A stretch of DNA of 64,000 nt, taken from Siphonodentalium dalli (lineage: Eukaryota; Mollusca; Scaphopoda; Gadilida; Siphonodentaliidae). The stretch spans positions 201,770,978-201,834,977 of the forward strand of contig CP136066.1 of NCBI GenBank assembly GCA_032622095.1. The letters run 5' to 3'. Position 1 is the stretch's first letter, and the number at the start of each line of letters is the position of its first letter. A program made the position numbers and the translations under genes. Below the pieces are notes generated by a model. It saw only the letters and a list, made by a program, of their open reading frames with translations. It was not told the DNA's origin and ran no database searches. Of this stretch, positions 36,545-47,033 are shown one piece after another.

Positions 36545-37205
36545 GCTGGTGGACCCTACTTCGTCCGGGATGTTCCCCTCTGATTTTCGGAGAATTGCGC
36601 GATTTAACCTTGAATTGACCATTTTAAAGGTGAACGTCATGTCGGGTCACGATTTCATCCGTCCAAAACACTCCCCGGACAAAAGTCACGACAAAAGTAC
36701 CCGTCGAAATCCGCCCGGCTTTACCCGATTTGACCTTGAATTGACAATTTTGAATGTCAAGATCAGGTCAGGGTCATAATTTGACCCACCCGAAACACTC
36801 CTGGGACAAAAGTAACAGTAGGTATTATATTTCGTTGAAATACTTCCGTTTTACCAGATTTGACCTTGAATTGATCTTTTTGAATGTCAAAGTCAGGTCG
36901 GGATCAAGATTTGACCCGTCCAAATAGACCAGAAACATGCCTACATCAGCACGTTCGAGAATATGGTCCCACGTGAAATTGGACCCGTCCATATTGCTCC
37001 CGGGATCGAAGTAGTCCTACACACAAATTTTTAGTCGGATCGGTCAAGGTCCAGAAACATGCCTATGAGCGAGGTCAAGTTGACACGTTAAATACCAAAT
37101 CCGAGTCGGATCAGTCGAGCAGTGTTAGAGTCTATAACACATACACACATGCATTCATGCATACACACATACATACAGACAGGTGTTCCAAAATGTATAA
37201 TCGAT
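36545..37205 (-). mobile_element. Helitron-like 3' tail, reverse orientation
   Basis: Read on the - strand it ends CCCGGACGAAGTAGGGTCC and CAGCTACT. Tandem segments inside carry TCAAGGTCA-like words, and the far side (36950-37100) matches the 137-bp units of 4370-4865 (GGGAGCAATATGGACGGG, CCGACT-AAATTT). It is bordered directly by the LINE at 37208. Confidence 0.55.
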
Positions 37206-37207
37206 AG

Positions 37208-38499
37208 CTACAACAATTCTATGGTAGATAGTTCACGGCCGACCTGATGCATGCATCCTAGTTTTCTTGTAGTGATTGTATTGGCGCGTTTGTCCGATAG
37301 CGTTGTTAATAAACGGCGCCTGGCTTTAGATAAACTTTCGCACTCAAGAAGGGAGTGGACCTCGTCTCCAATTTTACCGGATTTGCAGAGTTGGCATACA
37401 CGATCGGATTGTTCGGAGTTTCTCCAACGGCCTATTTCAATCGGGAATCGATGATTGCTTGTTCTAAATTTACACAAGATGAAACGATTTGTTGTGTTGA
37501 GTGTTACAAGATAATTTTCGAATGATAAATCGTGCTTGAAAATTCTATATATGCGGCCACGGCTCGAGTTATTTAAGTCCGTTTCCCATGATTTTCTAAA
37601 CTGGGATATTAAACTACATTTCATGTATGCGATAAGTTGGTTGCTATACGGTATCTGTTCCATGTGCCAATAGAGTATTTGTCCGTTGTCTTCTAATATA
37701 TTATAAAGTTTATGCAACCAGGGGAATCTGTCGTCGTTTATATCGAACATCGAATGTGCTAGTTTGAAAATTAGCCTTTGATATCTACCGCCGTTACTGT
37801 TCATAATCTTACTCCAGAACTTCATCATTCTTGTATATATCTGTATCTGCAATGGTAGTCTTCCACATTCCCCGTACAACATATAATTTGGGGTTGATGG
37901 CCTAAGTTTAAGGACGTGTTTAAGAAATGTACGGTGGACTTTTTCCAGAACATCATTGTTGCCAAGCCCCCATACTTCACAACCATATAGCAATATCGGG
38001 GTAACATGCAAATCGAACAGGTCCAGTTGATTTTTAACAGAAAGGAAGTGTTTGCGTGATTTCCCGATTATGGAGTACATGGCACGAGTGGCTTTTTCTA
38101 CCAATGTTTTTTTTCGCCATCGTAAAGGAGCCGGATTTACAAAATATTATGCCAAGGTAATTAAAGTTGTTAACGGTATAAATTTTCTTCCCTTTAAACA
38201 GAAACGAGACTTCCTGGATAAAAATATCGAGTTGTTGCTGTAACCCTTTAGGTGTTTCCGCCATAATAACTGTATCGTCGGCGTAAAGAATCATGAATAT
38301 TTTCAAATGGTAGTTCAATTTTGTCACCTATCTCCGCGTATACAGTTTTCAGTCCCACTGCGCAGTTTTCAAGGAAAAATTCTTCCAAATCATTCAAATA
38401 CAAGGAAAACAACAGTGGGGATAGGTTAACACCTTGGCGAACCCCCGCATAACAGGGGAAATAAGCTGATAGCTCGCCACTTACACGGACACATGATTT
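37208..38499 (-). pseudogene. Extra tandem copy of the LINE 3' half
   Basis: A 1292-bp segment repeats 38500-39791 with only three differences found by eye (37717, 38046 and 38429 against 39009, 39338 and 39721). Read on -, it begins in the middle of the reverse-transcriptase domain at Lys-Ser-Cys-Val-Arg-Val, directly after the stop codon of the first copy, and runs to the same stop (TAG at 37208-37210). It includes the YADD catalytic block (near 38290), the YGCEVWG region and the CX2CX9HX4C finger. One substitution changes RQGGNLSP to RQGVNLSP. It has no start, no 3' untranslated region and no poly(A), so it is not an independent insertion. Confidence 0.9.
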
Positions 38500-40690
38500 C
38501 TACAACAATTCTATGGTAGATAGTTCACGGCCGACCTGATGCATGCATCCTAGTTTTCTTGTAGTGATTGTATTGGCGCGTTTGTCCGATAGCGTTGTTA
38601 ATAAACGGCGCCTGGCTTTAGATAAACTTTCGCACTCAAGAAGGGAGTGGACCTCGTCTCCAATTTTACCGGATTTGCAGAGTTGGCATACACGATCGGA
38701 TTGTTCGGAGTTTCTCCAACGGCCTATTTCAATCGGGAATCGATGATTGCTTGTTCTAAATTTACACAAGATGAAACGATTTGTTGTGTTGAGTGTTACA
38801 AGATAATTTTCGAATGATAAATCGTGCTTGAAAATTCTATATATGCGGCCACGGCTCGAGTTATTTAAGTCCGTTTCCCATGATTTTCTAAACTGGGATA
38901 TTAAACTACATTTCATGTATGCGATAAGTTGGTTGCTATACGGTATCTGTTCCATGTGCCAATAGAGTATTTGTCCGTTGTCTTCTAATATATTATAAAG
39001 TTTATGCAGCCAGGGGAATCTGTCGTCGTTTATATCGAACATCGAATGTGCTAGTTTGAAAATTAGCCTTTGATATCTACCGCCGTTACTGTTCATAATC
39101 TTACTCCAGAACTTCATCATTCTTGTATATATCTGTATCTGCAATGGTAGTCTTCCACATTCCCCGTACAACATATAATTTGGGGTTGATGGCCTAAGTT
39201 TAAGGACGTGTTTAAGAAATGTACGGTGGACTTTTTCCAGAACATCATTGTTGCCAAGCCCCCATACTTCACAACCATATAGCAATATCGGGGTAACATG
39301 CAAATCGAACAGGTCCAGTTGATTTTTAACAGAAAGGCAGTGTTTGCGTGATTTCCCGATTATGGAGTACATGGCACGAGTGGCTTTTTCTACCAATGTT
39401 TTTTTTCGCCATCGTAAAGGAGCCGGATTTACAAAATATTATGCCAAGGTAATTAAAGTTGTTAACGGTATAAATTTTCTTCCCTTTAAACAGAAACGAG
39501 ACTTCCTGGATAAAAATATCGAGTTGTTGCTGTAACCCTTTAGGTGTTTCCGCCATAATAACTGTATCGTCGGCGTAAAGAATCATGAATATTTTCAAAT
39601 GGTAGTTCAATTTTGTCACCTATCTCCGCGTATACAGTTTTCAGTCCCACTGCGCAGTTTTCAAGGAAAAATTCTTCCAAATCATTCAAATACAAGGAAA
39701 ACAACAGTGGGGATAGGTTACCACCTTGGCGAACCCCCGCATAACAGGGGAAATAAGCTGATAGCTCGCCACTTACACGGACACATGATTTCACATGGTT
39801 ATACATGTTGACGATTATCCTAAACAATTTCCCATTGATTCCACTTTTTACAATCTTGGACCAGAGCCCCTGTCTCCACACGGTATCAAAGGCTTTCTGG
39901 AAGTCAACAAACGCACATATTAGTTTCTTTTTCAATTTTCTACTAATTTCGAACAACAAGTGCAGCACAAATATATTGTCGAGGGTTGAATAATTTTTTC
40001 TGAAACCGGTCTGGTTTTCTGAGAGTATTTCATATTTTTCGACATATTGTGTGAGCCTATTTGACAATATCTTTGTAAATAACTTACCAAAACAACTCAA
40101 GATCGTTATCGGCCTATAATTACCTGGGTCACTTAAATTTCCTTTGTTTTATAGAGAGGGACAATCGTTCCAGTTACCCAATCTTCGGATATGAGACCAG
40201 TATCCAGTATGATATTAAATAACTTACGGTATATGCTGACAAAGACTTCGGATGAGGCAATGATATACTCATTGACAATGCGGTCGTGGCCGGATGATTT
40301 ATTGTTTTTCAAAGTATTAATCGACTGTTGTATTTCGAACTCGGTAATTGGCAAGTCTAGTTCATGGTTAGCATCAATGCTAAAGTGTGCCTTTATAGTT
40401 CTCTCTACAACAGGGTCATCATCGTGTCTAATAGCGTTTCATCGCGAAAATAATTAGCTATAAGTCATCTAAATTAACACCAATACGATTAGAGTTACTG
40501 TCCCTGAGCCTTTTCCAAAATTGTTTTGGATTACTTCGCTGCATGGACGTCATTTCATAAGTCACAAGATCACGGTGCGATTTAATTGCTTGATCCGTCT
40601 CTGATTTATAAGAGCGTGCAGCGGATTTCATTTCTCGGTCGGAACTGGCTGACCGCAATCTATGGTTTTCCCTTGTAGTCCAGGTAGGTG
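38500..40690 (-). pseudogene. Decayed non-LTR retrotransposon (LINE): reverse transcriptase and C-terminal domain
   Basis: Read on -, the order is: linker with FWKRLRDSN (40460-40680); finger region with LKNNKSSGHDRIVNEYI (40140-40355); palm with AFVDFQKAFDTV and GVRQGGNLSPLLF (39540-40100); catalytic YADDTVIMAE (near 39580); thumb YLGIIF and ILLYGCEVWG (38500-39400); and a C-terminal CX2CX9HX4C finger. A reverse transcriptase of this kind copies its own RNA into a nicked target. The reading frame shifts at least four times (near 40450, 40120, 39600 and 39400), so it is dead. The endonuclease is missing, as the element is cut off near 40690. The C-terminal pattern suits the Jockey/I/CR1 group; clade not resolved. 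Confidence 0.9.
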
Positions 40691-41300
40691 GGGTCACATA
40701 GGGCATCCACGAAATCCAGTATATATTGGGGGCCTCCCTACAACACCCATTATACCCCACATCAAACGGTTAAGGGCCGATGTATAGGTGCCATATTTGA
40801 ACCCATCTGGGGCAGCCATTTTCGACCGCAGAGGGTGAAAGCGGGTGAATATTCAGTTTGTCTCAGGGTCGATCACCCTACAGCACACATTATTCGACCT
40901 AAAATGGGGGGGGGGTGCATGGGTACCATATATGGACCCCACTGATCAGTTATCATTTTCATTCGAGGTGGCTGAAGGTGTGAACACTTAGCTTGCTTTG
41001 CGAGCCACCGTACAACACTCTTTATTTGATCTACATGTATATCGGTCAAGTGGCCGAGAAATAATGTGTACCCTATTTGACCCATTCTGAGCGCCGACCA
41101 TTTTGGATCGGGTATGGTTGAAAGGGGTGAATATTTATAAGTTTGTTTTGGGGCCACCCTAATAAAAACCCTTATGTGACTTAAATCGGTCAATATGCCG
41201 AGAGAAATGTCATTCCCATTCGACCCCTTGTGGTAAAAACTAATGAATATGCAGTTTGTCTTGGAGCCACCTAAGTGACCTAACCCGTGTTTCCCCGTTC
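40691..41300. repeat. Degenerate tandem units of about 140 bp
   Basis: CCTCCCTACAACACCCATTAT, in variants such as CACCCTACAGCACACATTAT, CACCGTACAACACTCTTTAT and CACCCTAATAAAAACCCTTAT, recurs near 40733, 40876, 41009 and 41155. Each is followed by GTACC-TATTTGACCC and GTGAATATTCAGTTTGTCT. The exact joint with the LINE is unclear. Confidence 0.7.
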
Positions 41301-41410
41301 TCTCTGGGCTAGTTTATATCGGACGTCCATATCCCCATAGACTAGAGCCCGGGTCCCACGCCATAAGGGGTTTATAGTAGCTTCTCTGCGATCGTACGCA
41401 TTTTTTCCAA

Positions 41411-42470
41411 CACTGTGGAGGATCTATTCATAGAAATGTGGTGCTCTCCCGAGCAATATTTACGTGCTTAGCGAGCAAATATTCCGGTCTTCTGTCACAT
41501 TTTGCTCATTGTGCGACAGAGATGACATGCGTGGGTAATAAACACGTATTTTAGTAATGTTTTAAACGCAAATATTGGACGAATGTATACGGGATGGACG
41601 TGGCAAAGAAGGTGAGTAATATATGTTGTAATATTATGCCACTATATTGGCATACTGCCCAGTAATATAAATAAATTCCTCGATATTTTGCGTTATTTTG
41701 GAAATTCGTCACTTCAACGGCGTATTACCGACTTAATACTGAATATTGTAACTTTGAACGCCTGTTCCTCAATACATACCATATCGAAGAAAACGACCAT
41801 AAAATAGGTCTACATGTGTATTCCGGTAGTTTACTGAGTCATTCCGGTGCTTTGTGAGTTGAATAATCGTTATTCCGATTGGCCACAATTACAGTTACAC
41901 AATAAAAATACGTTCGACAATCATTTCCTGAACAAGAATTGAGCGTTTGTTATCAGTTATATCCAATAGAACACATTGAAATAATTATAGATTACATAGT
42001 TCATTCATATACTTCCCATTGCGTTTGCTACCCCTGAAATACGTGATTAAACGAACAAAGTATGCCTTTATGGACGTTTATGCGACGCAAAATAACATAT
42101 TAAGTTTATTACCCCCTAACCAACGCATAATATTTAGTATTTATTCGCTTTTTTGCTTGTTATAGCACAATACATGATCCCGGGGAGAGCACTTGACTAT
42201 TGGGAGAACACTGAGCACTCTGTAAAATATCGGAATATAATTATAAAATGTCGATTTACGGGCATTCCTATGGGATTTCTTACATTTTCTCACATATCAA
42301 TGTGAACACCAATATAAATAATCCATTGGTTAAAAGAAACCTGCGATATAAGTTTACACTTTTGTGCGGCGAAAATAAAAAATCCCCAGTAAAGCACCGG
42401 AATGTCACGATAAAAATTGCTCAAAAAATTGGTAGAGCACCACATTTCTAGGAATAGATCCTCCACAGTG
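41411..42470. mobile_element. 1060-bp inverted-repeat element, 8-bp target duplication
   Basis: Left CACTGTGGAGGATCTATTC and right GATCCTCCACAGTG are inverted over about 38 bp. Flanks TTTTCCAA (41403-41410) and GTTTCCAA (42471-42478) match at 7 of 8 bases. The inside has further inverted words (CTCCCGAG and CGGGGAGAG) but no transposase. hAT-like or CACTA-like; the 8-bp duplication favours hAT. Confidence 0.75.
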
Positions 42471-42589
42471 GTTTCCAAAACTTATTTTTGGCACGAAAAA
42501 TCGGCGTACACAACTCGCAATTGAGATATATCGATAGCTAAATGGATGTTTTATATCACAATCGATTGCAACATACAAGAATATGTTTA

Positions 42590-42734
42590 GTTATTTCGTG
42601 GCTACGAATTAGTTATTTCGTGGCCACGAATTAGTTATTTCGTGGCCACGAATTAGTATTTCGTGGCCACGAATTAGTATTTCGTGGCCACGAAATAAAA
42701 AAAAAAATTCCCATGTTCTAAACCAGCCACCGTA
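42590..42734 (-). repeat. Right terminal repeat with TTCGTGGCCACGAA array
   Basis: Five TTCGTGG(C/-)CACGAA-type palindromes about 20 bp apart, then an A-tract, CCCATGTTCTAAACCAGCC and ACCGTA. It mirrors 33215-33345. Confidence 0.88.
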
Positions 42735-42789
42735 ACATAGAGTACTTGTCGTCAATATTATAGACTAGATCTGCTGACTTGATAAAACG

Positions 42790-42918
42790 AAACAACAATA
42801 ACCATGGATATGCCACGCGAAGCTCCATAACGTAACAACAATAACCATGGATATGCCATGCGAAGCTCCATAACGTAACAACAATAACCATGGATATGCC
42901 ATGCGAAGCTCCATACCA
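42790..42918 (+). repeat. 43-bp unit repeated about three times
   Basis: AACAACAATAACCATGGATA then TGCCATGCGAAGCTCCATA recurs nearly identically three times, just outside the 9.5-kb block. Confidence 0.92.
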
Positions 42919-43563
42919 TTTACATATTGATTTGTAGAGACAGGACTTTGATTGTCAAATTCACCAAGTTTGGTTTTCAAAGTTTAATTAAAGCAACAAA
43001 ACTTTACTATAGTCATGATGCATATAGAACTGAACTTAACATAATTCTACAGAAGTATTAATGACGACATTATTTCTCGTGAATATATGGCTTGTTTTAG
43101 CATGATCTGCCAGGATCTGCACAAATTTAAATGTGCAAATAAAACAAACGAAAAACAAATATGGACGGCTTTTTTTGGCAAAACAAACCTTTGTCATAAC
43201 AATGTAAAAATATAAATGGATTTCTCATCACATAAAGTTGGCACATGATAATATTGATGTAAGACTGAATCTTACAGACATATATACAACTAAAACTGAA
43301 AATATGATAACAGAACATCTATAGACTACGGTAACAATCTTCCTAAATTAGAGATCTGCTCACCAAATAGAAATATAATCGCAGTTTGTATTTATATGGG
43401 CAAGACACAGGTGAACTTACGAATGCTCAATTCAACAAAACCGACTTTCACCATGTGTCATTATGTGTGTCTATAAATTAACCTGGCACATCTTTACAAA
43501 AGTACTAAAAAGTCAGAAGTAACTGAAAGCATATTCCATCAGAGACTAATTCCATTGGTTCAC
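42919..43563. other. Unassigned AT-rich sequence
   Basis: Nothing I can support as gene, RNA or repeat. Confidence 0.4.
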
Positions 43564-43790
43564 AATAGTATGCACATAAATTCATATACAGCTGTTTACA
43601 GTGAATCGCCCCCCCGCAAATCTCTGTTTAGTGTTAAAAGGGGATGGGTGTCCAAAAATGGTCGGAAAAAAACTGCCGAAAACGGAAAACAAATTGGATT
43701 GGGGGGGGGGGTCCCAACTAGTGTCGAAAGGGAAAAATGAGCATACGTTCCTGACAATTTTATCCGACCCCCCCCCCCCCCGACAAAGAA
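43564..43790 (+). repeat. Dispersed repeat, copy 1 (partner at 44611-44836)
   Basis: Shares with the partner TATGCAC-AAATTCATA, CAGCTGTTTACAGTGAAT, CGCAAATCTCTGTTT, AGTGTTAAAAGGGG, TGGTCGGAAAAAA and GATCGAAAGGGAAAAA-like words, ending in a C-tract. Long G and C runs make polymerase or assembly errors likely here. Confidence 0.8.
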
Positions 43791-43938
43791 GCGATATATC
43801 AAACTTATCTAGTATGTGGACCAAAGGGACCATTTTATAACAATTTGAAGTAAAATTGAGCAAAATTTCTTATGAAATCAATTCGATGTTTACAAAGGCA
43901 GCTAACCAGGCCAGGTATTTGTTTTTATTCAATTGTAG

Positions 43939-44086
43939 AATTAGCGGAGCCAATAACAGACAGCAGTGATTCTGATGAAATGGAAGAGGATGCTCCGGCT
44001 GCTGTAGGACTGGATGAGTTGAACGTCCAGGTTCGTCATCTGAGCGACTCGGAGATGTCCAGTGATTCGGGCTTAGGGATACAAAG
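43939..44086 (+). CDS. Putative exon 2 of the host gene (acidic, serine-rich)
   Basis: The acceptor is TTTTTATTCAATTGTAG and the donor is CAAAG before GTTAAT. The 148-bp exon enters in phase 1 and exits in phase 2, and the whole of it is open. The peptide is acidic and serine-rich, with SDSDEMEEDAPAA, then LDELNVQVRHLSDSEM and SSDSGLGIQ. Its codon use looks coding, unlike the AT-rich surroundings. It joins exon 1 (phase 1) and exon 3 (phase 2) without breaking frame. DSG followed by a later serine resembles a phosphodegron, but that is only a motif guess. The protein is not recognised. It sits between two copies of one dispersed repeat. Confidence 0.6.
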
Positions 44087-44134
44087 GTTAATATTCGTCA
44101 TCGTATGGAATCCTATTAGGCCCACTTGCTAAAG

Positions 44135-44998
44135 TGCGCCATTAGTAACGCGCCGAAAGCGACAAAATGTGCGCCATTAGCGTTGTTTCGGCGCGCGCCG
44201 AAAGCGACAAAAAGTGGCGCACATTTTGTCGCATTCGGCGCGCCGAAACTTGCGCGCGCCAAAAGCGACAAAATGTGCGATATTAGCGCATGTTTCGGCG
44301 CGCCGAATGCGACAAAATGTGCGCCATAACCAGGGGGAGGGGGTGAACATTTTTTTTTCCGGCACGTATGCCGGGGTGGGTGGGTGGTCAAAGCCACCAA
44401 CAAGCAATTTTTTCCGCAACTAAAAAAAAAATGCTTGTTTTTTAGTGTTTTGGCAATGAGTTGGGCTTCAAAACCACTTTGAATGAGAGAAGTTATCGTG
44501 TTGTTGCAAATTTTGAAATCCAAGATGGCCGCTGGCAGCCATTTTTTTTTGGCCGAATGACCTCAAAATTACTCATTCCTATTTACATGTCCATGTTAAC
44601 ATCCATGATAAATAGTATGCACCGAAATTCATATACAGCTGTTTACAGTGAATTTCCCCCCGCAAATCTCTGTTTTAGTGTTAAAAGGGGGGGTGGGTGT
44701 AAAAAAATGGTCGGAAAAAACTGTCAAAAATGGAAAAAAAATTGGCGGTGGGGGTGGGTGGGTACAAAAAATGATCGAAAGGGAAAAAATGCCATACGTG
44801 CCTGAAATTTTCCGAGCCCCCCCCCCCCCCCCCCCCTGCCATAACGGCGCACTTTTATCGCTTTCGGCGCGCGCCGAAACAACTAAACGCTAATGGCGCA
44901 CATTTTGTCGCTTTTTGTCACCGAAAGCGCCGAAAGCGACAAAAAGTGCGCCGTAACGGTGCACATTTTGTCGCTTTCGGCGCGTTACTAATGGCGCA
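44135..44998. mobile_element. GC-rich inverted-repeat element (TGCGCCATTAGTAACGCG ends)
   Basis: Left TGCGCCATTAGTAACGCG and right CGCGTTACTAATGGCGCA are inverted. The arms (44135-44335 and 44845-44998) are full of GCGCGCCGAAAGCGACAAAA words in both orientations, so many local hairpins are possible. The centre holds sequence shared with 32590-32755 and with 43564-43790. I see no convincing target duplication. It begins about 50 bp after exon 2. Confidence 0.75.
44611..44836 (+). repeat. Dispersed repeat, copy 2 (partner at 43564-43790)
   Basis: Lies inside the GC-rich inverted-repeat element and ends in a run of about 17 C. Same order of words as copy 1. Confidence 0.8.
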
Positions 44999-44999
44999 T

Positions 45000-45180
45000 C
45001 TATAGATGGTAAATAATAGCCACAAATAAGTATATATATATATCTCATAATGCTATGCGGAATGGTAGTATTCCTTGAAAACTGTCAATACAAAATTATT
45101 TATTGCATAAGTCACTTTTTAAAGAAATGACCAGTAAAATAAACATTTAACCATACTTATTTCATTATAATTGTACAAAA
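45000..45180 (+). repeat. Direct duplicate of 47612-47790
   Basis: Both hold ATAGATGGTAAATAATA, GAAATGACCAGTAAAATAAA and CATACTTA-TTCATTATAATTG in the same order and spacing. Moderately diverged. Confidence 0.8.
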
Positions 45181-45304
45181 ACGAATATTGTTAATATACC
45201 ACATTTTCACCTGAGCACATGTTTACCTCAGATATAGACAACTTAGAATTCAAGTGGAGACTTGTAATTTGAGCATTATATAGCTAAAAGGCACACATTA
45301 TTTA

Positions 45305-45604
45305 TTGTTATTTATTAACATTTTGTTCAACGAAATTTTGCCGGGTTTTCAAATATCTGACACAAAAAGCGACTTGATTTTAGAGTTATCCATCTTCATC
45401 CGCAATTTGGTCCCAAACCCTCTTCTCGTCGACTTTTACTGGGCAACTGAAAAATTATTGGTGGTGAAAAATAATAGAATTAAAAAATCGATATCTGATC
45501 ACTCTGAGATTTGATGGATGGGTTCTTTGACTCGAATCAAATATTTCTTACCCCTGAAGCCAAGGAAATAGTGATCTGGGAGCGTATATTCGGATTATGC
45601 ATCT
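45305..45604 (+). mobile_element. TTAA-family element, left end missing
   Basis: From TTATTAACATTTTGTTCAAC on it parallels 46580-46876: CGAAATTTTGCC, TCAAATATCTGACACAAAAA, GTCGACTTTTACTGG and GATCACTCTGAG. It ends ATGCATCT before TTAA (45605-45608). The left terminus is absent. Confidence 0.75.
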
Positions 45605-45608
45605 TTAA

Positions 45609-46426
45609 GTCCAGCATAGCAGCCGGCTGAACTCTTCCTTGCAGTTGCATGTGATTTTATAGTATTTCGTTTCCGGCCGACTGACATCGCCTACATAGTC
45701 GGTTCACAACTTTAAAAGCACGGATGGCCTTCGTTATTAGGTTATAACTTAGAAATTACCGTTAAAGAATTATGCAAATTTCCTCAATAATGTACTTATA
45801 GTATATTATAATAATATTATGAATGCGATATTATCCACAAAACACGCTTTGTGTAACCGGAGCGTTTGTTTATATGTAGAACGTAAAGAGTGGGCGATAA
45901 GCAAAACACTCAACACCGTGGCAAATTGTTTTAGGAGAGGGATTCATGTTTGACCCATTCAACACGGAAATCTTGAGTGGCGAGGATTAGTGAACGCTAC
46001 ATCGGTATGTTATAAACAACTTGGTGGAAGTTTTAACCAAAGTTCAATTAATGGCGTCTCACCGATACTGAATGTTTCGCATACTTTAGTCTTTACATAC
46101 TGTACTGTAACAAAATTCGGCTTTTATTTACATAACACATCATACAAAATTGACAATATTAAATTTGACTATCAACTATCTGTAGAATTCAGTTCCTGAT
46201 AACATACACTTTTCATATCTTCTCACGTGTGTTGTTGTAATACAATTTTGTGTCTCCCAACACAAGTACACATATGGTAAACATAATGTAAATATCTGTA
46301 ATCTGTATCGCATATCAGGTTTGCTCAAGTGGGATTGGTTATTCAAGAAGGGGCAGACTTTGCAGATCTAATAATATGCCCTCTTTAATTGAATTAAGAA
46401 TGTTAATGTATGTCAATGTGAACACT
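45609..46426. other. Unassigned sequence
   Basis: No gene or repeat that I can support. Confidence 0.4.
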
Positions 46427-46430
46427 TTAA

Positions 46431-46876
46431 ATGTACGCAATCCGGTTAGTTGGTCCCCATATAATCAGATTCCAACAACAACAATGTTTTTGAAATGCCG
46501 CTTCAGTTATCAGAATCGATTAATTGCCCAAAAATAATGCTAACCACTTTCAACTATAGTATAAAATTGCCCAAATCCTGTTATTTATCAACATTTTCTT
46601 CAACGAAATTTTGCCGGTTTGTCAAATATCTGACACAAAAAAGCCACTTTATTTTTGAGTTGTCCATCTTCATCCGCAATTTTGTCCGAGACACTCTTCG
46701 CGTCGACTTTTACTGGCCACTAAATATTCCTGGTGTGAAAAATGATACATTTGAAAAATCAATATCTGATCACTCTGAGCTTTGATGGGTGGGTTCCTCG
46801 ACTCGAATCAAATATCTTTAACCCCGCGAAGCCAAACAAAAAGTAATTGAGGGCCGCTTAATCGGATTGAGTACCT
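46431..46876 (+). mobile_element. TTAA-target element, full-length linear copy
   Basis: Starts ATGTACGCAATCCGG and ends ATCGGATTGAGTACCT, with TTAA at 46427-46430 and 46877-46880. Its right part matches the arms of the fold-back element at 30798-31214 (CTCTGAGCTTTGATGGGTGG). The 96-codon open frame at 46495-46785 covers much of it but lacks any transposase motif. Confidence 0.8.
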
Positions 46877-46938
46877 TTAATTTCTAAGCTGAATGTGTAG
46901 TTCTAACTGGTTATTTTGAAGTAAATTTTACAAGTACT

Positions 46939-47018
46939 GACTGTTGTAATTTTCAGAGTCCAGTCTTCTCAGTCTTTACAGTCCGGTGATCGACCCCACA
47001 GCCATTGCCTTGCTTGTT
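46939..47018 (+). mobile_element. Solo right end of an AGCTCACC element
   Basis: GACTGTTGTAATTTTCAGAG, CAGTCTTCTCAGTCTTTACA and GGTGATCGACCCCACAG match the last 80 bp of copies A, B and C. No body or left end precedes it. Confidence 0.75.
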
Positions 47019-47033
47019 ACACCATTTTTGTTT

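Larger units (their letters stand above)
33215..42734. mobile_element. 9.5-kb block bounded by inverted terminal repeats
   Basis: Left TACGGTGGCTGGTTTAG and right CTAAACCAGCCACCGTA are inverted. Beyond them the match continues over about 110 bp through ACATGGG, a T-tract and arrays of TTTCGTGGCCACGAAA. The 6-bp direct repeat ACATAG flanks the block (33209-33214 and 42735-42740). No transposase that I recognise is inside. The block contains a Helitron-like tail, a dead LINE and an 8-bp-duplication element, which are probably later insertions. A 6-bp duplication does not settle the superfamily. Confidence 0.7.

Noticed and set aside
43582..44523. Gly/Pro-rich and Arg/Ala-rich open frames on -
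   Set aside because: They arise from G/C tracts and the GCGCGCCGAAAGCGACAAAA repeats, and are antisense to exon 2.
43680..44836. Long C and G runs as possible structural features
   Set aside because: Runs of 10-20 identical bases here and at 17490, 20415, 27515, 49187 and 51510 are likely to be length-miscalled, so I draw nothing from exact lengths.
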